Source of the DNA: Rhodovastum sp963804495
GTDB taxonomy: Bacteria > Pseudomonadota > Alphaproteobacteria > Acetobacterales > Acetobacteraceae
Direction of reading: 5' to 3'
Assembly (NCBI GenBank): GCA_963804495.1
Contig: CAWDQN010000003.1
Span: forward strand, 667,347-731,346
Length of the DNA: 64,000 nt
Both the position numbers and the translations under genes were made by a program. The notes below the pieces were generated by a model that saw only the letters and a list, made by a program, of their open reading frames with translations, was not told where the DNA came from and did not search any database. Of this stretch, positions 1 to 8,011 are shown piece after piece (the stretch's first letter is position 1; every line of letters starts with the position of its first letter).

Positions 1-13
1 ACAGGATACGCAT

Positions 14-571
14 CTAGTCTCCGCAGCAGGGGATCACGCCGCGCTCGGTAGCCACGGCGTTCAGCCGTGCATCGTGCTCCGCGACCGGCACTTCGTCCAC
101 CTCCTGGCATGCGTAGGCACTGCCCACCGCAATGGCGCCCGGCAGTTCGGCCAGGGTCCGGTCGTAAAAGCCGCCGCCATAGCCCAGTCGGCGGCCGGCG
201 CGGTCGAATGCCAGCAGCGGCACGAGCAACCAGTCAGGTCGCACCACCTCGCCGTCCGGCCGCGCGGTGCCGAAGCGTTCGGGCAGCATCGGCGCGCCGG
301 GATACCAATGCCGGAAGATCAACGGATTGCCGCGCGGCGGTGTTTGCGGCAGGGCGATGCGGTGGCCGCGCGCGTGCAGCGCCTGCAGCAGCGGGCGGAT
401 ATCGATTTCGTCGCCCATCGGCCAGAACCCGGCGACGATGGCGCCAGACGGCGGCGACATGGTGCGAAGCAGTCCGGCCGCGAGCGCCATCCCCAGAGCA
501 GGATCGCAGCCCGCGCGCAGAACTCTCATCCGCGCCCGCAGGGCGTTCTTGCATGATTGCAGATCGGGCAT
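14..571 (-). CDS. fau: 5-formyltetrahydrofolate cyclo-ligase
   Basis: Converts 5-formyl-THF to 5,10-methenyl-THF with ATP, in cytosolic folate metabolism. The family signature is clear: PLLAFDRAGRRLGYGGGFYD, the nucleotide-binding glycine-rich segment followed by FYD. I start at the ATG at 571, giving about 185 aa and the usual short KxALRxRM N-terminal helix. A longer frame to 661 runs through a tandem repeat and into the 6S RNA, so it is not credible. The chosen ATG lies inside the second copy of a 17-bp repeat and has no good Shine-Dalgarno sequence. Gene order zapA-ssrS-fau is the classic proteobacterial arrangement, so transcription probably continues from the 6S RNA. Confidence 0.9.
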   Translation of the reverse strand: MPDLQSCKNALRARMRVLRAGCDPALGMALAAGLLRTMSPPSGAIVAGFWPMGDEIDIRPLLQALHARGHRIALPQTPPRGNPLIFRHWYPGAPMLPERFGTARPDGEVVRPDWLLVPLLAFDRAGRRLGYGGGFYDRTLAELPGAIAVGSAYACQEVDEVPVAEHDARLNAVATERGVIPCCGD

Positions 572-618
572 GATTGCAGATCGGGCATGATTGCAGATCG
601 GGCATGATTGCAGATCGG
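551..618. repeat. 17-bp tandem repeat, four perfect copies
   Basis: The unit GCATGATTGCAGATCGG occurs at 551, 568, 585 and 602 without a mismatch. On the minus strand each copy carries an ATG (554, 571, 588, 605). Because 17 is not a multiple of three, neighbouring ATGs lie in different frames, and only the one at 571 is in frame with fau. The array sits between the 3' end of the 6S RNA and the folate gene. Copy-number change could alter the start region of fau. Confidence 0.95.
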
Positions 619-628
619 GTACGGAAAA

Positions 629-787
629 GTGCGGAGCCGCCATGGCCGTTGGCGTGTGCATCCTCCCAAGGCCCGCGTGAGCAGGTGGGCACCGGATACC
701 GTGACCACGGCCACGACAGAGCCAGCTCCCGGGAGATGCTTATCGGCCCTGGGGATGAAAAGCCTGACGCACCGGGCAGCCCCGCAC
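629..787 (-). ncRNA. ssrS: 6S RNA
   Basis: 6S RNA binds housekeeping RNA polymerase holoenzyme and mimics an open promoter. The transcript would be about 159 nt. Its ends form a 13-bp closing stem, with GTGCGGGGCTGCC at the 5' end facing GGCGGCTCCGCAC at the 3' end (G-U pairs allowed). An internal CCCCAGGGCCGATAAGCAT resembles the E. coli central-bubble stretch CCCUGAGCCGAUA. Position between zapA and fau is the known ssrS location. A TAATTAT -10-like box at 791-797 overlaps the zapA stop, about 4 to 7 nt upstream of the proposed start. End positions are inferred from pairing. Confidence 0.85.
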
Positions 788-795
788 GCCCATAA

Positions 796-1137
796 TTAGG
801 GACGCTGGAGCGTCGCTGCAATCTCCTCCGCGCGCGCCGCCAGTTTTCCGAGTCGCTGTCCCAGGCCGGAATCGGGCTTCGCCTCCGGATTGCCGGCGGG
901 ACGCGCGGCAGCGGCGCGCAGGTCTTCCAACTCGGCACGCAGGTCGTGGATTTCGTCGGCCATCAGCAACGCCGCCAGCAACAGCAGCCGCACCTCGCCG
1001 GAATTGCCGCCCAGGCCTTTGATGCTTTCGACCCGGCTGTCCACCTGCGTCGCCATCGCCTGCAAATGCGCTTCCTGCCCATCCTCGCAGCCGACGGTGT
1101 AGGCGTAGCCGTTCACCTTCACGGTAACCTGCGCCAT
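796..1137 (-). CDS. zapA: Cell division protein ZapA
   Basis: ZapA is a small cytosolic protein that crosslinks FtsZ filaments at the Z ring. This 113-aa product has the family layout: an N-terminal beta region (AQVTVKVNGYAYTVGCEDGQ), then a helix with LLLLAALLMADEIHDLRAEL, and a C-terminal coiled coil. The start at 1137 is preceded by an AGAGAGG ribosome binding site; a longer open frame to 1656 has no such support. A small coiled-coil gene lies 32 bp upstream and the 6S RNA follows immediately, so the three probably share expression. Confidence 0.92.
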   Translation of the reverse strand: MAQVTVKVNGYAYTVGCEDGQEAHLQAMATQVDSRVESIKGLGGNSGEVRLLLLAALLMADEIHDLRAELEDLRAAAARPAGNPEAKPDSGLGQRLGKLAARAEEIAATLQRP

Positions 1138-1169
1138 CGCAGCCTCTCTTTCTGTTGGGGCCCCGGCCG

Positions 1170-1394
1170 TCAGGCGGGCCGGCGAGCGAGCGCCACGCGC
1201 AACGTCGCGATCAGCGCATCCAGCCGCTCCGCCACGGCGGCCGCGTCCACCATTTCGTCTTGCGGCGGTGCCGGTTCGTCTTGCGGCGGTGCCGGCTCTG
1301 GCGCGCGCACAACCTTGTCGGCCAGTGCCGCGATCCGTTCCAGCGCCTCCTCGATCCGCGCCGCAGCGTCGGCCGGGGTGTCGGTATTGGGCAA
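1170..1394 (-). CDS. Small coiled-coil protein upstream of zapA
   Basis: A 74-aa acidic protein of predicted helical heptads (ARIEEALERIAALADKV and AERLDALIATLRVAL) separated by a linker with PAPPQDE twice in a row, encoded by a 21-bp near-perfect duplication at about 1254-1296. Similar short coiled-coil genes (DUF4164-like) precede zapA in many alphaproteobacteria, so a division-related partner is plausible, but no function is shown. It likely begins the zapA-ssrS-fau transcript and is divergent from the gene at 1460. Confidence 0.6.
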   Translation of the reverse strand: MPNTDTPADAAARIEEALERIAALADKVVRAPEPAPPQDEPAPPQDEMVDAAAVAERLDALIATLRVALARRPA

Positions 1395-1459
1395 CTCGAA
1401 TCCTCCGGCCGCTCCGGTGCAACTTGCGTTTCAAGCGCCCAGGGGCTTGAACGTCAAGC

Positions 1460-1873
1460 ATGATCCTGCATCCCGCCGTCGTGGTCCATGGGATTGACCA
1501 TGCGCGCGCGGCGCTGCGGCCGGGGCGGCCGATCACACTGCTGTCAGCGCCGGGGGCGGCGCGATTCGCCGGCTGCCTGTGGTGGCGCGAGCTGATCGGG
1601 CAGGCGCGGGCGGACTTCCCAGGCGCGCTGGCAGCGGATGTCCTGGATTGCGCCAATTCGCCAGGATACGCGATGGCGGCGCTGCGAGTTGGCCAGCGTT
1701 GCCTGGTGCTCGATCCCGCCTGCCCCGCCTTCCAGGCGGTGGCCGCGGCTGCGGTCCCATTGGGCGCTTCGGTGCTGCCAGCTCGCCCGCCGGCACTCGA
1801 CCTCGCCCGCCCCGGCGCCGACCGACTTCTGGCAGGCTGGCTGCGGGGTGACAGCGCCAGCCCGCTGGTTTAG
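1460..1873 (+). CDS. Conserved hypothetical protein
   Basis: A 137-aa product rich in Ala, Leu and Arg with no transmembrane segment or signal peptide. It has an N-terminal HGIDHARAALRPGRPITLLSAPGAA segment and a central VLDPACPAFQAV stretch. I do not recognise a family. Codon use matches its neighbours and the frame fills the space between the divergent zapA group and fba, so it is likely a real gene. It ends 41 bp before the aldolase start and may be cotranscribed with it. Confidence 0.55.
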   Translation: MILHPAVVVHGIDHARAALRPGRPITLLSAPGAARFAGCLWWRELIGQARADFPGALAADVLDCANSPGYAMAALRVGQRCLVLDPACPAFQAVAAAAVPLGASVLPARPPALDLARPGADRLLAGWLRGDSASPLV

Positions 1874-1914
1874 GACCCGGCGATCGGAACGGCTCCGCCG
1901 CAAGGAACTCCGCC

Positions 1915-2835
1915 ATGCGCATCACCCAGCGCGTCAAAAAAATTCTGGACTGTTATGAGAGCGACAATCCCGGCACCAAGGCCAACCTCGCCCGTATACT
2001 GATGGAGGGCAAGCTTGGCGGCACCGGCAAGCTGGTCATCCTGCCGGTCGATCAGGGGTTCGAGCACGGCCCGGCCCGCTCCTTCGCTCCCAACCCGCCG
2101 GCCTACGATCCGCATTACCATTTCCAGCTCGCCATCGAGGCCGGGCTGTCGGCCTATGCGGCACCGCTCGGCATGATCGAGGCCGGGGCCTCCAGTTTCG
2201 CCGGCGCCATCCCGACCATCCTGAAAGTCAACAGCTCCAACAGCCTGGCCACCAACAAGGACCAAGCGGTGACCGGCGGGGTGGATGACGCGCTGCGGCT
2301 CGGCTGCTCGGCGATCGGCTTCACCATCTATCCGGGCAGCGAATACGCCTTCGACCAGATGGAGGAGCTGCGGGAACTCACCGCCGAAGCCAAGGCGGCC
2401 GGGCTCGCGGTGGTGGTGTGGAGCTATCCGCGCGGCCCGCTGCTCGACAAGGCGGGGGAGACGGCGCTCGATATCTGCGCCTATGCCGCCCACATCGCCG
2501 CCTTGCTTGGCGCGCATATCATCAAGGTGAAGCCGCCGACCGACGTGGTCAGCCTGGAGGCGGCGAAGAAAACCTACCAGTCCAAGACCATCGACCGCTC
2601 GACGCTGGCCAAGCGGGTGGAGCACGTGGTGCAGGCCTGCTTCGCCGGCAAGCGCATCGTGGTGTTCTCGGGCGGCGAGGCGAAGGACCTTGAGGGGCTG
2701 TACGAGGAGGTCCGCGGCTTGCGCGACGGCGGCGCCAACGGCTCAATCATCGGCCGCAACACATTTCAGCGCCCGAAGGCCGAGGCGCTGACGATGCTGG
2801 CGAAAATCATCGAGATCTACCAGGGCAAGGCATGA
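1915..2835 (+). CDS. fbaB: Class I fructose-bisphosphate aldolase (DhnA/FbaB type)
   Basis: Cleaves fructose 1,6-bisphosphate to glyceraldehyde 3-phosphate and dihydroxyacetone phosphate through a Schiff base, serving glycolysis and gluconeogenesis. The 306-aa protein has the DhnA-type TIM-barrel signatures LVILPVDQGFEHGP near residue 40 and IIKVKPPTD near residue 202, where K204 or K206 is the likely Schiff-base lysine. The phosphate-binding end is FSGGEAKD and GSIIGRNTFQRP. Length is normal. The last four bases overlap the thiE start (ATGA), so the two are translationally coupled. Confidence 0.92.
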   Translation: MRITQRVKKILDCYESDNPGTKANLARILMEGKLGGTGKLVILPVDQGFEHGPARSFAPNPPAYDPHYHFQLAIEAGLSAYAAPLGMIEAGASSFAGAIPTILKVNSSNSLATNKDQAVTGGVDDALRLGCSAIGFTIYPGSEYAFDQMEELRELTAEAKAAGLAVVVWSYPRGPLLDKAGETALDICAYAAHIAALLGAHIIKVKPPTDVVSLEAAKKTYQSKTIDRSTLAKRVEHVVQACFAGKRIVVFSGGEAKDLEGLYEEVRGLRDGGANGSIIGRNTFQRPKAEALTMLAKIIEIYQGKA

Positions 2836-3470
2836 TCCCGATGGCGGGCGGCGAGCGGTGCCGGCTGTATCTGGTCACCCCGCCCGCCATTTCGCCGGGT
2901 TTCGCCGACGTTCTGGCCGGGGCGCTGGACGCTGGCGACGTGGCGGCCTTGCAGATCAGGCTGAAGGACCTCGAGGACGAGGCGCTGAAGCGGGCTGTAG
3001 GCGCACTGCTGCCGGTGGCACAGGCGCGTGGCGTGGCGGTGATCCTGAACGACCGGCCCGACCTGGCGGTGGCGCTGGGCTGCGACGGCGCGCATGTCGG
3101 CCAGGACGACACGCCGGCGGTGATCGCCCGCTCCGTGCTGGGCGAGCTGACCTTGGGCGTCACCTGCCATGACAGCCGCCATCTCGCAATGGACGCGGGC
3201 GAGGCCGGCGCCGATTACGTCGCCTTCGGCGCCTTCTTCCCCACCGGCACCAAGCAGGCAGCGACCCGCGCCGACCCCGATATTTTACGCTGGTGGTCGG
3301 AGCTGATGGAGCCGCCCTGTGTGGCGATCGGCGGCATCACGGCGAAGAACTGTGCGCCGCTCGTGCAGGCCGGGGCGGATTTCCTGGCGGTGGTGGGGGC
3401 GGTGTGGAACCATCCCGACGGGCCGGCCGCCGGAGTCCGGGCGATGAACGCGGCAATCGCGGCGGCGTAG
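2832..3470 (+). CDS. thiE: Thiamine phosphate synthase
   Basis: Joins the pyrimidine (HMP-PP) and thiazole (THZ-P) moieties to make thiamine phosphate. The 212-aa product keeps the TIM-barrel motifs: LQIRLKDLED near residue 37, VILNDRPDLAVALGCDGAHVG near 73, the ADYVAFGAFFPTGTKQ loop, and AIGGITAKN near 160. The start overlaps the aldolase stop by 4 bp. No other thiamine gene is nearby. It converges with coq7, with only 9 bp between the stops. Confidence 0.88.
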   Translation: MIPMAGGERCRLYLVTPPAISPGFADVLAGALDAGDVAALQIRLKDLEDEALKRAVGALLPVAQARGVAVILNDRPDLAVALGCDGAHVGQDDTPAVIARSVLGELTLGVTCHDSRHLAMDAGEAGADYVAFGAFFPTGTKQAATRADPDILRWWSELMEPPCVAIGGITAKNCAPLVQAGADFLAVVGAVWNHPDGPAAGVRAMNAAIAAA

Positions 3471-3479
3471 GGAAGCGGT

Positions 3480-4031
3480 TCAAACCCGTTCGCTCACCGC
3501 GATCGCCACACGGCAGCCGCCCTTGATGATGTTGTATAATAACCGGTAGCCCGGTGCTTCCTCGGCGCCGTGCGCCAGGCCGATGTCGCGGTGCTCGATC
3601 TCCTCGGCGCGGAATCGTTCCACCGTGGCGCGCAGTTCGGCCTCGTCGTCGCCGAGGTCGGCGGCCTGGCCGGCATAGTGCTCGTCGATCGCCTCCTCGA
3701 CCGCGACTGTGCAGGCCATCGCCGCCCTCGCGCCCAGCGCCGCGGTGAACGCGCCCAACGCGAAGCCGGCCACGTGCCACAACGGCAGCAGCGCGGTCGG
3801 CCGCACCCGGCGCTCCACCACGAGGGCCGAAAATCGGTCCAGATGCGCCTGTTCCTGCTGCTTCATGTGCCGCAGCACGGCGCCCTTCGGGCCGCGGCCG
3901 AGCACCGCCAGCTGGCCCTGGTAAATGCGTTTCGCGCCGTATTCGCCGGCGTGATCGACGCGGATGATGCGCTCCACCGTCTCGCGCGCGGTGAGGTCGC
4001 CAGGCAGGCGCCCCGCGGCTATATCGGTCAT
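3480..4031 (-). CDS. coq7: 5-demethoxyubiquinol hydroxylase Coq7
   Basis: Di-iron monooxygenase for the C6 hydroxylation step of ubiquinone synthesis, peripheral to the inner membrane. The 183-aa product carries the carboxylate/histidine ligand set in two repeats: HAGEYGAKRIYQGQ and QQEQAHLDRF in the first half, VEEAIDEHY and EEIEHRDIG in the second. The start at 4031 has an AAGGAGG site 5 bp upstream and overlaps the dsbB stop as ATGA, whereas an open extension to 4547 lacks support. A hydrophobic central helix (LWHVAGFALGAFTAALGARAA) fits membrane association. Confidence 0.93.
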   Translation of the reverse strand: MTDIAAGRLPGDLTARETVERIIRVDHAGEYGAKRIYQGQLAVLGRGPKGAVLRHMKQQEQAHLDRFSALVVERRVRPTALLPLWHVAGFALGAFTAALGARAAMACTVAVEEAIDEHYAGQAADLGDDEAELRATVERFRAEEIEHRDIGLAHGAEEAPGYRLLYNIIKGGCRVAIAVSERV

Positions 4032-4516
4032 GTGGCCCTCCTTCTGCTGCGCAGGAGGAACATGGCGATGGCCGAGGAGAAGGCCAGGCTCGCCAGCAGG
4101 TTCAGCCCAGCGGCCGAAATTGGCAGGTACGGCACGAGGTAGCTCGGCTCGTCGCAGGGTTTGGCGGGGTGCTCGGGGAGGCTGGCGAGACGCTCGGCGA
4201 GAGTGTTGCCGGTGATATGGGGGGCTGTGCATTCCGGCAGCGGACTGGGCCACCGCCCGTCCTCGACTCCGACATGGACCACCGCGATGCCGGCACCGGC
4301 CAGCACCACCAGCCCGGCCAGGCCGAGTGCCAGGCGGTCGGGCAGGCGCGGCCAGAAATACCCGACCAGGACGATCAGCAGGGCGATGCGCCAGGGCCAG
4401 CGTTCGAGCAGGCAGAGGGCGCAGGGCACGACGCCGAGGAAGTTTTCGGCGGCGAAGGCGGCGCTGAGCACACCGGCGGCGGCGATTGCGGCAAGCGCGA
4501 GGGCAAGACGGTTCAT
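4028..4516 (-). CDS. dsbB: Disulfide bond formation protein DsbB
   Basis: Inner-membrane quinone reductase that reoxidises DsbA. The 162-aa protein has four predicted membrane helices, the quinone-side pair C32-A-L-C35 after the first helix, and a second periplasmic cysteine pair within ECTAPH and HPAKPCDEPSY, matching the family architecture. The start at 4516 gives a normal length. It is translationally coupled to coq7 by a 4-base overlap, which links a quinone-dependent enzyme with a ubiquinone-synthesis enzyme. Confidence 0.88.
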   Translation of the reverse strand: MNRLALALAAIAAAGVLSAAFAAENFLGVVPCALCLLERWPWRIALLIVLVGYFWPRLPDRLALGLAGLVVLAGAGIAVVHVGVEDGRWPSPLPECTAPHITGNTLAERLASLPEHPAKPCDEPSYLVPYLPISAAGLNLLASLAFSSAIAMFLLRSRRRAT

Positions 4517-4559
4517 ACGGGCCGATATGACGCGACCTGGCCGGCAAGGCAATTTATGT

Positions 4560-4614
4560 AATGGGCTCCAGGGGCCAATGGCCCTTGGCGGGTCCAGGGC
4601 AGAGCCCTGGCCTT
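4560..4614 (-). repeat. Intergenic double-hairpin repeat, copy A
   Basis: Reads on the minus strand as the core AAGGCCAGGGCTCTGCCCTGG plus a second palindrome built on CCAAGGGC and GCCCCTGG. It belongs to the dispersed family best seen at 31364 and 36243. It lies between the dsbB start and the GST start. Confidence 0.85.
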
Positions 4615-4648
4615 GCTTTTCTTCCATGACGGCGAAGGGAAAACCGCA

Positions 4649-5279
4649 ATGATCACCCTCTGGGGCCGCACCACTTCCAGCAACGTGATGAAGGTCATCT
4701 GGTTGCTTGACGAGTTGGGCCTGTCGGTACGAACGCCACGACGCCGGCGGCAGTTTCGGACGCACCGCGACGCCCGAGTATCGCGCCATGCAGCCGCTGG
4801 GTCTGGTGCCGGCGCTACAGGAGGACGGCGGGTTCACCCTGTTCGAGAGCAACGCCATCCTGCGCTACATCTGCAACGCGCATGCGCCGGCATCGTCACT
4901 ATACCCGTCCGAGCCGCGCGCGCGGGCGCAGGTCGAGGCGTGGATGGATTTCCAGCAGACGGCGCTGACCAAGCCGGCCTCGGTGGTGTTCCAGGGCCTG
5001 ATCCGCACGCCGCCGGAAAAGCGTGACCCGGCCGCCATTGCCGCCGGCATTCGCGATGCCGCGGCGATCTGGGCCATATTAGACGCGCGGCTGGCGCGGT
5101 TTCCCATGGTGGCCGGCGAGCACCTGACCCTGGCAGATTTCGCCTACGGGCCGCACGTGCACCGCTGGTTCAACATGTATTTCGAAGGACGGCCGGAAGC
5201 GCCGAACCTGCTGGCCTGGTACCAGCGGCTGCTGACCCGGCCGGCCTACAAGGCAAGCTGCGCCGGCGCGATTGTTTAG
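4649..5279 (+). pseudogene. Glutathione S-transferase family gene, single-base frameshift
   Basis: The N-terminal thioredoxin-like part begins at 4649 (MITLWGRTTSSNVMKVIWLL) and stays in one frame to about 4726. The remainder (YERHDAGGSFGRTATPEY, PLGLVPALQEDGGFTLFES, then the all-helical C-terminal domain with LTLADFAYGPHVHRW) is in another frame to 5279. Removing one G at 4725-4727 restores a normal protein of about 209 aa with GLS-YERHDAGG at the join. Both halves look conserved, so this is a very recent lesion or a sequencing error. A glutathione conjugation or isomerase activity is likely if intact. Confidence 0.85.
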
Positions 5280-5283
5280 CAGG

Positions 5284-5380
5284 AAACCTGGGGCGGGACC
5301 GAGCCTGGGCGCTGGACCAGACCTCGCCCCGCGCGCAGCGCACCTTGGACCCCGCCAAGGGCTTTTCCCTTTGCACCCTT
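5284..5380. repeat. Decayed copy of the intergenic repeat
   Basis: Contains CTTGGACCCCGCCAAGGG at 5343-5360 plus GC-rich palindromic remnants. The match to the family consensus is partial. The rest of the 5280-5435 gap shows nothing else clear except a short A/T-richer stretch before the methyltransferase. Confidence 0.45.
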
Positions 5381-5435
5381 GATTACGTAAGAGTCTGGAG
5401 CATTTGAAGGAGTTGGAAAGCGGCCGGGGGCTGGA

Positions 5436-6344
5436 ATGGCTACTGTAAGCGAAACAATGGGCGCAACTCGCGGCAAATTGCGCGAGACATTGGACTATTT
5501 TTTGTGGGCCTACACACCGTTTCGGCCGATGACGGCACGCGGACTTTACGAATTGCTGTCCACCAACGCCTTCACGGCGCGCGGACTTTACCTCAACCTC
5601 GGCTACTGGAAAGACGCGCAGACCATCGACCAGGCCTGCGAGGCACTGGCCGCCCTGGTCGGTGAAACCGCGGCGATCGGACCCGCGGACGAGGTGGTGG
5701 ACGTGGGCTTCGGCTTCGCCGACCAGGACATCCTGTGGATGAAGCGCTTCGCGCCGCGCCGCATCACCGGGCTGAACGTGACGCCCTCGCAGGTCCGGCT
5801 CGCCCGCGCCCGCGTGAACCGGCTCGGTCTGGCGGAACGCGTCGAGCTGCTGGAAGGCTCCGCCACCGCGATGCCACTGCCCGACGCGTCGTGCGACGTG
5901 GTCACCGCGGTGGAATGCGCGTTCCATTTCGATACCCGCGAACGCTTCCTCGCCGAGGCGTTTCGGGTGCTGCGGCCCGGCGGGCGGCTGGTGCTGGCCG
6001 ATATCATCCGCAACGCGCCCGATCCTCTTCCATTGCGCCGCCGGCTGCAGGAGGTGAACTGGGCCGCTTTCGCCCAGAAATTCGCCATCCCGCCCGCCAA
6101 CGCCGACCGTCTCGACAGCTACACCGGCAAACTGGTTGCGGCCGGATTCACCGATCTGGATGTCACGTCCATCCGCGACCTTGTTTTCCCCGGTTGGCAT
6201 CGCGCCCTGGCGGATGATCCCGCCCTGCTGCGGCGCTTCCATCCGGCCGGGCGCCTGCTCTACCGGCCGCTGCTGCGGCTGGACGCAAAAACGGTTTACG
6301 GCGCCCTCGACTATGTGCTGGCCGCCGCGCGCAAGCCGCTCTGA
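5436..6344 (+). CDS. SAM-dependent class I methyltransferase
   Basis: A 302-aa protein with a UbiE/Coq5-like Rossmann core. Motif I is VVDVGFGFADQDILW near residue 88, a variant of the usual DxGxGxG. The acidic loop is ITGLNVTPSQV, motif II contains VVTAVECAFHF near 150, and post-motif II is LRPGGRLVLADI. The N-terminal roughly 80 residues and C-terminal part resemble small-molecule O/C-methyltransferases. The substrate cannot be read from the sequence. It precedes the SDR gene by 22 bp and may form an operon with it and the next gene. Confidence 0.8.
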   Translation: MATVSETMGATRGKLRETLDYFLWAYTPFRPMTARGLYELLSTNAFTARGLYLNLGYWKDAQTIDQACEALAALVGETAAIGPADEVVDVGFGFADQDILWMKRFAPRRITGLNVTPSQVRLARARVNRLGLAERVELLEGSATAMPLPDASCDVVTAVECAFHFDTRERFLAEAFRVLRPGGRLVLADIIRNAPDPLPLRRRLQEVNWAAFAQKFAIPPANADRLDSYTGKLVAAGFTDLDVTSIRDLVFPGWHRALADDPALLRRFHPAGRLLYRPLLRLDAKTVYGALDYVLAAARKPL

Positions 6345-6366
6345 CCCCCCGGAGAAAGACCCGAGC

Positions 6367-7302
6367 ATGACCGGTTGGACCACCGCGGATATCCCGCCGC
6401 AGCGCGGACGGCTTGCCGTCATCACCGGCGCGACCGGCGGACTCGGGTTTGAAACCGCCCGCGCGCTGGCGAATTCCGGCGGCGACATCGTGCTGGCAAG
6501 CCGCAACGAGGCCAAGGGAGAGGCGGCGGTGGCGAAAATCCGCGCCTCCCACCCCGGCGCCGTCGTCCGGTTCGAGCGTCTCGATCTGGCATCGCTGCAG
6601 TCGGTGGCCGGCTTCGCCGACCGGCTTGTTGCCGCCGGGCGCGGCATCGACCTGCTGGTGAACAACGCCGCCGTGATGGCCCCGCCCCGGCGGCAACAGA
6701 CGGAGGACGGGTTCGAGCTGCAGTTCGCCACCAACTACCTCGGCCATTTCGCCCTGACCGCGCGTCTGCTGCCCCTGCTGCGGCGTGGAACCGACCCAAG
6801 GGTGGTGAACCTGAGCAGCCTGGCGAGCTGGCAGGGCGAGATTTCCTTCGATGATCTTCAAACGGCACGAAGCGACACGCCGATGCGCGCCTATGCGCAC
6901 ACAAAGCTGGCGATGCTGATGTTCACCCTGGAGCTGCAGCGGCGCAGCGATGCCAGGGGCTGGGGGCTGACCAGCACCGCCGCGCATCCAGGCTGGGCGC
7001 GCACCGACATCATTGCCAACGGGCCCGGCGGCAACGGCGGCGTCCGGGGGTTCTGGCGCCTCGCCGTGCTGCTTGCTCCGCTGCTGGGCCAATCGGCCGC
7101 CGCCGGCGCGCTGCCGGTGCTGTTCGCCGCGACCTCGCCGAAGGCACGCGGCGGCGGCTACTACGGACCCTCCGGCATGTTCCTCAACGGACCGCCGGCG
7201 CCGACGCGGCTGCCGCCCCGGGCCAAGGACGCGGCGGTCGCGGCCCGGCTGTGGGTGACGTTGGAAGAACTGACCGGCGTCGCCTTCGGCAGTGGCGCAT
7301 GA
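6367..7302 (+). CDS. Short-chain dehydrogenase/reductase
   Basis: A 311-aa NAD(P)-dependent oxidoreductase of the retinol-dehydrogenase-like SDR group. Visible motifs are the cofactor loop TGATGGLGFETAR near residue 21, NNAAVMA near 98, an NYLGHF segment, the serine in VVNLSSLAS, and the catalytic Y-A-H-T-K near 178. The start at 6367 follows a GAGAAAGACC stretch. It overlaps the next gene by 4 bp (ATGA). Its substrate is unknown; linkage to a methyltransferase suggests tailoring of a small lipid-like compound, which is inference. Confidence 0.85.
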   Translation: MTGWTTADIPPQRGRLAVITGATGGLGFETARALANSGGDIVLASRNEAKGEAAVAKIRASHPGAVVRFERLDLASLQSVAGFADRLVAAGRGIDLLVNNAAVMAPPRRQQTEDGFELQFATNYLGHFALTARLLPLLRRGTDPRVVNLSSLASWQGEISFDDLQTARSDTPMRAYAHTKLAMLMFTLELQRRSDARGWGLTSTAAHPGWARTDIIANGPGGNGGVRGFWRLAVLLAPLLGQSAAAGALPVLFAATSPKARGGGYYGPSGMFLNGPPAPTRLPPRAKDAAVAARLWVTLEELTGVAFGSGA

Positions 7303-7949
7303 AGGTCGTCGTGTTCGGCGCCACCGGCGGCACCGGCCGCGCGGTGATCCGCACCCTGCTGGCCGGCGGCCATCAGGTCAGTGGCTTCGCCCGCAACCCG
7401 GCGGCGCTGGACGGCCAGCCCGGCCTGAGCGTGGTGACCGGCGACGCCATGAATCCCGCCGATGTGGCCAGCGCCGTCGCCGGCCAGGACGCTGTGGTCG
7501 TCAGTCTTGGCAATTCTCAGAAAAAATCCGCCCGCTGGTTCGGCGCCGAACGGACTACGGCGGCGGATGTCTGCGAGATCGGCACCCGCAACATCATCGC
7601 CGCCATGCAGGCGGCCTCGGTGGCGCGGCTGGTTTGCGTGACCGCGTTCGGCGTCGGGGACACGCGCGACAAACTGCCGCTGACGTTCAAGATTTTCTTT
7701 CGCCTGTTCCTGCGCGCGCAGATGGCGGACAAGGAGCGGCAGGAAGTCCTGGTCAAGGCGTCCGGTCTGGACTGGACCCTGGTGCAACCGGTCGGCCTGA
7801 ACGATGCGCCCGCCACCGGCAAATGGCTGGCCAGCAAGTCGGGCGAGATCAACACGACCATGGTGAGCCGCGCCGACTTGGGTGCGTTCGTGGCCGAGGA
7901 ACTGGTGCGTTCAAAGCACCTGCGGGAGACGATCGCCTTTTCGGGGTGA
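7299..7949 (+). CDS. NAD(P)H-binding atypical SDR (NmrA-like)
   Basis: A 216-aa protein with the extended-SDR/NmrA cofactor signature VVVFGATGGTGRAVI at the N-terminus, then AVVVSLGNS, VCVTAFGVGD and a VQPVGLND segment. These proteins often bind NAD(P)H and act as flavin reductases, isomerases or redox sensors. The start overlaps the upstream SDR stop as ATGA, so the pair is translationally coupled. No substrate can be assigned. Confidence 0.8.
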   Translation: MKVVVFGATGGTGRAVIRTLLAGGHQVSGFARNPAALDGQPGLSVVTGDAMNPADVASAVAGQDAVVVSLGNSQKKSARWFGAERTTAADVCEIGTRNIIAAMQAASVARLVCVTAFGVGDTRDKLPLTFKIFFRLFLRAQMADKERQEVLVKASGLDWTLVQPVGLNDAPATGKWLASKSGEINTTMVSRADLGAFVAEELVRSKHLRETIAFSG

Positions 7950-7960
7950 GCGACGAAGGG

Positions 7961-7996
7961 ATCAAGGCCAAAGGCTCTGCCCTTGGACTTTTCCTC
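7961..7996. repeat. Short decayed copy of the intergenic repeat
   Basis: CAAGGCCAAAGGCTCTGCCCTTGGAC matches the first hairpin of the family with a few changes. It sits 12 bp after the stop of the NAD(P)H-binding gene, between convergent genes, where a terminator would be expected. Confidence 0.6.
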
Positions 7997-8011
7997 CTTC
8001 CGATCACCGCC

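Noticed and set aside
551..618. CRISPR-like array
   Set aside because: Units are directly adjacent with no spacers and only 17 bp long.
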